DNA of 64,000 nt, from assembly GCA_019279435.1 (NCBI GenBank), contig JAAALK010000287.1, forward strand, positions 24,304,162-24,368,161, read 5' to 3'. A program made the translations under genes and the position numbers. This document shows, one piece after another, positions 57,063 through 64,000 of the stretch; the stretch's first letter is position 1; each line of letters begins with the position of its first letter. The notes under the pieces are model-generated. The model saw nothing but the letters and a program-made list of their open reading frames with translations. It had not been told where the DNA came from and made no database searches. This DNA is from Zizania palustris. Lineage: Eukaryota; Streptophyta; Magnoliopsida; Poales; Poaceae.

Positions 57063-57722
57063 GGAATGGACTAGCAGCCAGCTGGTTGCTACTGCCTACT
57101 TGCATATGTAGTGTGCAGTCGCTGACTTGGTAAATGAAATGACTTGTTTTAGCTGACAAAGCATGCATCTAGGCGGAGCCGTGGAGCTAGCAATTGCTAA
57201 CCCGTAGAGTAGAATAAACTATTTTTAAATTTATTAAAAAAATTGCACACTATTTTAATACATTTTTAATTAATGAATTTTAGAGACAATCCGGCTTGTC
57301 TCTGCCCTGATAGATAACTGATGTGACAACATAACAGTGCTAATTTATGTTATAAGTCGACCAGTTTAAAGTTTTTTTTTTACCTTCTTATCATTAACTT
57401 TCTTTCTCTATCCAGATTTGAAGGCAACTAGGCAAGTGGGGTGCAGCAAAAACACAAGTGGTAATATACATTGAAATTAATCCATTTCAACTAGGAAACT
57501 AGCCAGTATTAATATGTACAAGTATACCAAATGGATGGTATTTAATTAGGAGTGCCACGAGAGAGCCGCAAATGTTTTACCAAGCTAATAAGTAGGATGG
57601 CATTGGTATAAAACCTTCCGTTTAGTAAAAACCTGCACATGAAATAAATCCACAAAATTTAGTCGTGGGTTTTAAAATAAACTTATGCATGAACAAAGAG
57701 AGCAATGTGTGGTTGGCTGTTA
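57063..57722. other. WAK5 upstream region
   Basis: Non-coding. The first 100 bases resemble the proximal upstream sequence of WAK2 and WAK3 (tggttgctac, gctgacttggtaaatga). The rest is AT-rich. Confidence 0.5.
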
Positions 57723-58062
57723 GGCTATTCACAGTGGTGAGTTTCATAACACTGTTTCCTAGAACACCACATCAGTTTTGTAACTGAATGAAATACCCTC
57801 TCTAGAGTTTTATTTCACTATTTTCTAGGCTAACCAGTGTAATTAAATGATTTTCAACTTAATTAAATATCCTCTCTCCGATTAAACGATTTGGCTCACA
57901 GTGAGTGTTTTATTTCGTTTCATCCGTCTTGGAAACGGGTTAGCACCATATCATGGAGATGACGCTGCTTCCTTATCTTCCCTCATTAATTTAATATCAT
58001 ATCAATAAAAAATCTGATGTGTCATGGTAATTAATAATATGAAACCCTCGCTATGAATAGCC
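57723..58062. mobile_element. Tourist-like MITE in WAK5 upstream region
   Basis: Ends GGCTATTCACAGTGGTGAG and (inverted) GGCTATTCATAGCGAGGG form an imperfect inverted repeat followed by shared tttcat. The flanking triplets TTA and TCA match only partly. Confidence 0.65.
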
Positions 58063-58227
58063 TCAAAGAGCGGGAACAGAACTGGCCAGCATGCATCCAG
58101 AGTTATTTTCATTAGTTGGAAAAACTAATCGCCTAATCTGTAAAATGATTAAAATAAGGTAGGTGGTGTTAATGAACAACTTTTTGTGTTCCTAAAAAAA
58201 ATAAAAACTGATCACTCGGTGAATAGT

Positions 58228-58870
58228 TGTTTGCATATGGATGACAATCGTGCCCGATTACCCGTGGGTAAAAACCCTATTAGGGTTGAGTTGTTCTCTA
58301 TTTATACTCAACGGTTAAACGAGTACGAGTATGGGTATTAACTACCCATATTCGTTTAGTCGTTTACCCAATCGTTTTAAATATAAATTCAATTTTAAAG
58401 TCCAAACCTTAGCCTTCTCTTTCCTCCCCTCCCAACCGCCCACTAGCAGTCTAGCACTTTCTCTTTCCTCTCCCTCCACTTCCACTCTCTCACCGTCCTG
58501 TGCCTTCCCCTGGCTTGCGCCCTCCCCTCCGGCCTATGCCTCCCTGTCAACGCCAATGTCGGCATGCCCCCTATGCCCTACACATGGCCTCTCACGGGTC
58601 TGGCGCCCTCTCGGCACCTCGCACTGGCGCCACCCAGCGCCAGCCCACGCCTCCTCGCTGCTCCAAACCCCTGACTAGTGCCAACATGCCCTCTAGCTCC
58701 AATGTCGCCTGGATGGTCGGCTTTACCTCTTTGTTCCTCCTGATTCCCGTTCTAGACTCACGGGCAAATGGGTATACCTATGGGTATACCACGCCCACGG
58801 GTAATGAATATGGGCGCAGGTTTTTACCCATTGGGTTTGCTCATACGGTGTACGCAAGTCTCGTAGTTCC
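58228..58870. other. hAT-like relic with gggtaa repeats around an unassigned C-rich core
   Basis: Both sides have cccgtgggtaaaa-type words (58250-58375; 58760-58835) in opposite orientation, as in the family seen at 36110. The core (58400-58740) is C-rich with open frames but no recognisable domain. No duplication found. Confidence 0.35.
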
Positions 58871-59951
58871 AACGAAATTTCTGAAATTCCTTGTTTATTG
58901 GTGAGGTCCGAGAAAATTGTACAAGAAAAAATCACTCAAATTTGTGTTTCCGTGCTCAAACTGCGTCAAACAAACGAGCCAAATTTATGTTTCCAACTAG
59001 CCTAAATATAAGATATTGCCCAAACAAACCTTAAATCCTCCCAAAAATCCTCTCCCATTGCCTACTGATATTTGGGCTTTAAATTTATATGATATGTGAT
59101 ATATATTTGAGACTATTTAGACTAATAATATTTCACACTTGACATTTAGTGCAATAGATATATCAATTGATTGCTATAACTTGTGATATGTTGTTATTTG
59201 TTATATTCAACCGTGATATATATGAAATGCATATAATTTAAACCAAAAACATATCGATTTTTTAAAATTTGTTTTGAATTTATTTGAATTTGGACCGAAA
59301 TTTCTGGAATTTCTTGTTTATCAGATAGTGTGCCGAAATTCTTTTAATTCACGAACTGTGAACCCTGCGTGTACGTCAGTACGTGTGTCTCCTTTGTGAA
59401 GCTCCCGATAACAAGATTCTAAACATATATAGCTATATTAAATTCTTGTGGATAATGTATTTGATAAAAAAATGTATGCCTGAATTATTAAGTGTATGGT
59501 AGTCAATAGATTAAAGATTACAAACTGAGTCTAATATTAAAATTTTGTTAAACCATTTTTTTGAAAGGAGATTTGTTAAACCATTTTAAAAAAGTTTTTT
59601 TGGTACATTTAATATAGAAGAAAAATTAACGAACCATCGCTCCTTTAATTCACATCAGCTCAAGAAGGACGTACGTACAGGTCAAATTAGCTCATTCGTC
59701 TATGACTCGCGGTACACGCACACACGGTGACGACGACCGAAACTTGGTAGTCCTCGTCGTCTGTTTGACTGACTCTCTCTCTATATATATGTATATATAT
59801 GTATATATGTATATATATCATGCACAGGCCACAGATCGAGACTGTGCTCGGCGTAGCAATATAATGTACGTATTTTATGTGCTGAATCAGCGATACAAGG
59901 AAAGCAACCATACGGAGTACCATACGTAGGTAGCGAGAGCTTGACTAGATG

Positions 59952-59952
<1 letters not shown>
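58871..59952. other. intergenic, AT-rich
   Basis: No gene recognised. Sequence at 59925-59955 (gtagcgagagcttgactaga) repeats the WAK1 upstream block at 11835-11865, followed here by an expanded TA run. Confidence 0.4.
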
Positions 59953-59996
<44 letters not shown>

Positions 59997-60157
59997 AATG
60001 CTATCCTACACCATGAGTATAGAATAATTATTCTACCGAAAAATCTATTACTGAGAAAAAATTAGTACTCAATTGTTATTCTACTGAGAAAATCTACTAC
60101 TGAAAGGAGTTGGTGTAGAATAGCTATTCTACATACGTGGTGTAGAATAGCGTTCCC

Positions 60158-60227
<70 letters not shown>
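59953..60227. repeat. two long (TA)n tracts flanking a short palindromic insert
   Basis: TA runs at about 59954-59993 and 60159-60227 enclose about 165 bases rich in tgtagaatagctattctac palindromes. Probably a MITE that landed in, or brought along, TA microsatellite DNA. Confidence 0.7.
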
Positions 60228-60229
<2 letters not shown>

Positions 60230-60399
60230 ACCACGAACGCAATTACGACGACAGTTTGGACTTAAGTGCCGACTGCCGAGTTATGCTATATAGCTACGTT
60301 CACTACCGGAAGGAAAGAGGATGTTTAAATAATATATTTTTTTAAAAAAATCAAATCTCTATATCAAATTCAAAATTTTGTAGAAATATGTACATATCA

Positions 60400-60970
60400 G
60401 CTAAATCAGGTCACGTCAGCCTTGGTTCGGGTGACCATTGGTCGAACCAAAACCACGTCAGGCTGATTCCACTACTACAAATCGCAACTGTAGTGACGTT
60501 GGGCAAAAATGCGGTAGTCGCGAGATATTAGAGGCCCGCCACTAGAGTGGTACCAGCCGCTTTCGCGCAACCGCCCGCCACTACTAGTGGCTACACTAGT
60601 GGCGGTTTTTGCCTACCACTACAGTACGTTTTTGCCCAATACTACAGCGAGTGTTTGTAGTAGTGCTCGATCAAGGAACCATATACCACGTTAGCTTGGT
60701 TCGGACAACCATCGTCCGAACCAGCCGTGTGCACGCCACATCACACCACGGAGGGGGTCGAGCTGATGCCGCCAGCGGAGCCGCGCGAGGTGCTCGTGGT
60801 CGTGGTGGAGGGCACTAGATCGGCGACAGAGGAGCTCGGGACCGGCAACGGAGGGGTGTGAGGCCAGCGCGAGGTGCTCGTGGCCATGACGGAGGGGGTC
60901 GGGGCCGCCGGCATCAGTGGAGCCACGCGGGTTTGGCCAATGGTCGGCCAACGGGTACCTATTTCTGTAA
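60400..60970. repeat. degenerate cacgtcag/ggttcgg repeat, interrupted by a MITE
   Basis: 60400-60469 and 60670-60970 resemble 43160-43500 (gtcacgtcag, ggttcgg, ggtcggcc, acgggtac). The CACTA-type MITE at 60470-60665 splits it. 60730-60900 is GC-rich with frames on both strands but no domain. Confidence 0.5.
60470..60665. mobile_element. CACTA-type MITE (196 bp)
   Basis: Exact 12-bp ends CACTACTACAAA / TTTGTAGTAGTG; the interior has gtagtggcg and cgccactac words, as in the copies at 18409 and 27260. The 3-bp flanks (TTC and CTC) match at two of three positions. Confidence 0.8.
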
Positions 60971-61539
60971 TTTTTTGAATCCCTATCAAAAATTGAAATT
61001 TTTTGAAAAAAAATATTATTTTAAAAATTCCAAACGGAACGAGCAACTCGCACGCTACTGCCAATCTGGGATCAATGACAGAATACTGGCTGGCTGACAT
61101 GGCCAGACCATATCATGCATGGCGTCTCCTCGGCTATGCTGCATGCAGCAAATCCAATTATAAGTTAGACCGAATTGCTCAGTTTACAAGTTTTAGTCTA
61201 CTAAATTTGTTGCTGCTTGCTAAATATTTTATGTACTACGTTTTGCTCAGTTTTGTTTGGACTCGATCCGTCGATAGATACGGCATGCACGTATCATATG
61301 GTTTTGAGAAATGCTATGAAAATAATGTGGGGGGTTGTGATAGTTTTATTACCAAACATGTATAATGCGATGTTTAATTTAAGATAATAATATTATGAAA
61401 CATAATGTGGAAAATGAAATCAACTTACTTAAGTTGAACCTATATATAGATCGACCAATTAAGTTCTAATTAATCATAGGTCGACCAAGCTAGACGAATA
61501 TATCCAAGCTAGCTACCCCCGATTAGTAGTTATCACTAC
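60971..61539. other. intergenic, partly shared with 48560-48700
   Basis: 61100-61510 shares blocks with the sequence beyond WAK4 (tcatgcatgg, gtcgaccaagctagacgaat). No gene. Confidence 0.45.
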
Positions 61540-61830
61540 CACACAAATGGTCTTCATTGACATAACTTTAGTAATAGATAAAATACGCACGTCACTAATA
61601 TATCTTTAGTGACAGGTCTCAATAATATCTGCCACTAATGAGTTGCCAATTTCTAAACTGATCTTTAGTAATGGACAATGTTGAGACCCGTCACTAAAGA
61701 CCTACCTTTAGTGATGCGTGTGAGATCCATCACTAAAGACCCACCTTTAGTGACAAGTGAATATCTAGACCCGCCACTAAAAATCGATACATACGATTTT
61801 TTTTGAAAATTTGGGCGGGCAGAAGAACAC
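61540..61830. mobile_element. CACTA-derived fragment with ttagtgac repeats
   Basis: Alternating copies of ctttagtgac and gtcactaaag in both orientations, with words such as gacccgtcactaaagacc, are the subterminal signature of grass CACTA elements. Only one side is present, so it is a fragment. Confidence 0.55.
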
Positions 61831-62001
61831 TAGCCTGAAAATTTGAGTAGATAGAAGAACACTATTATAAAGCCCCGTCTCTCTTCAATCTTTAGTCTCA
61901 ACCATTATATAACTTTCCTCCCTTGTTCTCTCTACTTGATCATTACTATTCCAAAGAGCTTTGTTTCGTAAATCCGAATTCTAGATTTCATAATGTTATA
62001 A

Positions 62002-62107
62002 GGATGTGAACAAATTGACATCAGATCCTATTTAAATTTTGACGTTAAGCGTGTTGAGTACTAATACGGAATGGGTGACCTCCTAAGAAATTATCGTATC
62101 ACATCCC
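62002..62107 (+). pseudogene. 5S rRNA-derived sequence
   Basis: Starts GGATGTGAAC, carries ACGTTAAGCGTG, then GAATGGGTGACCTCCTAAG, and ends ATCACATCCC, in the order and spacing of plant 5S rRNA (internal control region and 3' end). At 106 bases it is shorter than the usual 118-120 and has many substitutions. It is a decayed 5S pseudogene, or the 5S-like domain of a Cassandra-type TRIM LTR; no LTR pair was seen. Confidence 0.7.
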
Positions 62108-62269
62108 ACCACATGATTTTTAATTAAAACCAGACCCGCGTGACCTTCAAACAAAATTTGGCCACATGGCCTCCTTAAAAAAACAACCAATCAATTAGGA
62201 CTATGCATCATTATATATGATCTAAATGTAACTCATACTAATTCTCTAATTGAATTATAGAAGAAACCA

Positions 62270-63840
62270 CTTTATAGTTGGTTTGCAATTTTTCCTCTAA
62301 CTTTGTCTAATACAGCTCGAATTAACTATGCGAATATAATTAATTCACATATTTTCGTTTTCCGACATTTGAACAGTTTTGGAAACCAAACTCATGCATC
62401 CTCGTGGACTTCATGTGTTTATAATAAACTATATATATGCTTCAAATATTTTTGTACGTATAGGTGTGTGTGCAGTGTGAACTGTGAGCATGTGTTGAGT
62501 GTTTTGTGTCTGACTTTGAGTCTTAGGCCCACAGAAAATAAACACAAGTGTACCAATTAATTATAAATTTGGTGGTATTTGTTACTCCAACTCTATATTT
62601 TTTGAAAGACGTGCGAGAGATTCATCGCTTAGAATTAAGGGAGGTAAGGGAGAAAGCTTACAAGCATGTGATTATTGCAAGAAGTTAGAAACAATGAAAT
62701 TCACTACCATGGAGATATACTCAGAGGAGGAAGAGAAGACGCATCTGTTACATTCCTTCCTAACATTCCACCAAGCGTAGACGATTACTCCAACTCTATA
62801 TCTTTGGAATTTGAACTCAGATGAGATTGATGTATAAACATGAAGGCTGAAGCCATTCGGAAGCCCTAGCCCAGGTTGGGGGAAATATCCTGCGCAATCG
62901 CTCATTTAGTGTAATCGTACAATCAAGCGATCTGGTGTATCTAATCTAGATCCAACAGTTACATATGAAAGGGGTTAAAGGTAAAAAAGTTCTAGATTTC
63001 AGGTGGATGCACCAAATCGTTTGATTGGATACACCAAATCGTTTGATTACACGATTGCACCAATATAAATGATTGCACAAGATATTTCCCCACAGGTAGC
63101 TACTAGATGAGATTAATGGTTGGGCTACATAGGATTTGTGAAAGACACGTACACTTTGGAACAAAGGATTTTTATATTTTGTTTGTAAAAATCCTTTGTA
63201 TTGGATTTCTAAAGCCTAATTCCATTTGAAAGTATGCATCATCTTGTATATACTCTGTGTGTTTCTCTCTCCCCTCCACGTATGGAATTCTCGCGTTTCA
63301 ACTAATTAAAGACCGCATCTCTAATAGTTCTAGCTATGTTGTAAAATCATGTATTATTCTACAATTTGAAAAAAAATCTATTGCTACGTTTTTACTATTA
63401 ATGTGTTTTGAGATTTGAGAATACTGTGTTGCAAATGAGCCTTTAATTAGGAAAAAGTAAGCATCACAACTGGTTGTAGATCAAGAAAATTAATTTGTAC
63501 TGATGTAGGATAGATCTACTGTTTCAGATTATAGATGGGTATTATAATTATAATAATACGGCTTGTAATAATCTATAGAAAAATAGTTATGAGTCATTTG
63601 TCAATATAGATTATTGCTGGTATGAATTATTACCCGTTTGAATAATAAAAAACTGTAATACCCTTAAAATAAAGCGTGAGTGAGTCAAATTTGAGTATGA
63701 GATTACAATAGATAATTTATACATATATTGCATTGCCCTAACTATAATATGTATTACATATTAAAATAATATAGTATAATAAATTGATATTATTTATAAT
63801 TTTAACTATTATATTGAATTATTATAATGCGAAGCTAAAA
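62270..63840. repeat. unit-repeat blocks left of NSUN2-like copy D
   Basis: 62275-62390 matches 43725-43935 and 49555-49745. 62540-62850 carries words shared with 44515-44590 (ttgttactccaactctatat, tttggaatttgaactcagat), the latter also repeated locally. 63345-63490 matches 49840-50070 and 35155-35290. 63530-63835 is AT-rich like 50581-50930. Non-coding. Confidence 0.6.
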
Positions 63841-64000
63841 AAATATTGCCCATCAGACTTAAGGGGTGATATTTAGGCCCATAAATCATTTAACCGCGCG
63901 TATCAGGCCCACCTGAGCCCAAACGGCCCACCTCGACGACCGCCCCTCCCCTCGCCGAATCGCCTTTCCTCTGCAGCCGCATCGCTCGCCGCCGTTCCTA
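63841..64000 (+). promoter_or_regulatory. promoter and 5' leader of NSUN2-like copy D, cut by the window edge
   Basis: Matches 51005-51165 of copy C closely (gtgatatttaggcccataaa, gcccaaacgg, tcgccgaatcgcctttcct). In copy C the ATG follows about 125 bases after the equivalent point. Whether copy D is an intact gene cannot be told from this window. Confidence 0.7.

Noticed and set aside
60741..61100. Protein-coding gene in the GC-rich patch near 60.8 kb
   Set aside because: Frames on both strands are low-complexity and belong to the degenerate repeat flanking the CACTA-type MITE.
1..64000. CRISPR array, bacterial operon or phage content
   Set aside because: No regularly spaced direct repeats with unique spacers and no prokaryotic genes; introns, MITEs and plant receptor kinases show plant nuclear DNA.

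Overview
The window is plant nuclear DNA, almost certainly from a grass (Poaceae). The evidence is intron-containing wall-associated kinase (WAK) genes of monocot type (catalytic loop HGD rather than HRD), Stowaway, Tourist and hAT MITEs, an L1-type LINE, and Copia, Gypsy and CACTA debris. There is no bacterial, phage or CRISPR content.

Genes. All intact genes lie on the minus strand and form one tandem WAK array. There are four complete four-exon genes, at 8157-11455 (WAK1), 15977-19328 (WAK2), 39190-42006 (WAK3) and 53527-56978 (WAK5). A fifth copy at 46332-47522 (WAK4) has lost the ectodomain exons but keeps an intact transmembrane-kinase exon. A sixth, about 120-bp, kinase relic lies at 35421-35538. 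In every complete gene exon 1 encodes signal peptide plus GUB_WAK domain, exon 2 the middle region plus a first EGF, exon 3 a calcium-binding EGF, and exon 4 the transmembrane helix plus Ser/Thr kinase. All intron phases agree (0, 1, 1). WAK2/WAK5 and WAK3/WAK4 are the closest pairs.

Duplication units. From about 35 kb rightward the array is built of repeated units: a plus-strand 5' fragment of a tRNA (cytosine-5)-methyltransferase (NSUN2/TRM4-like) gene, then a minus-strand WAK, then shared WAK upstream sequence. NSUN2-like fragments start at 36569, 44792 and 51288. A fourth promoter/5' leader runs off the right edge at 63841, so an intact parent gene could begin just outside the window.

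Mobile DNA. 4.5-7.4 kb is a Copia remnant holding a hAT element that itself holds a smaller hAT MITE, both with exact 8-bp target duplications. 13.1-15.2 kb is a degenerate Gypsy gag-pol. 20.6-34.3 kb is a transposon island: a Tourist-like element with a hAT inside it, a 3.9-kb hAT with a near-complete transposase (three in-frame stops, 8-bp target duplication), a second small hAT copy, a CACTA-type MITE, and a 6-kb L1-type LINE with two decayed ORFs. Other insertions between the duplicated units (a Stowaway at 37149, a hAT at 37829) have empty sites in sister units, which orders events. The left end holds a CTCCGAA-rich repeat and a two-exon relic of an AT-hook (AHL/PPC) gene.

How they act together. 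The WAKs are predicted plasma-membrane receptors linking cell-wall pectin sensing to intracellular kinase signalling. The array looks like a birth-and-death resistance-type receptor cluster. I did not find a wholly new system. The most unusual items are the NSUN2-fragment/WAK repeat unit, the ectodomain-less but intact WAK4 kinase, and a 468-bp near-perfect hairpin at 50113-50580.
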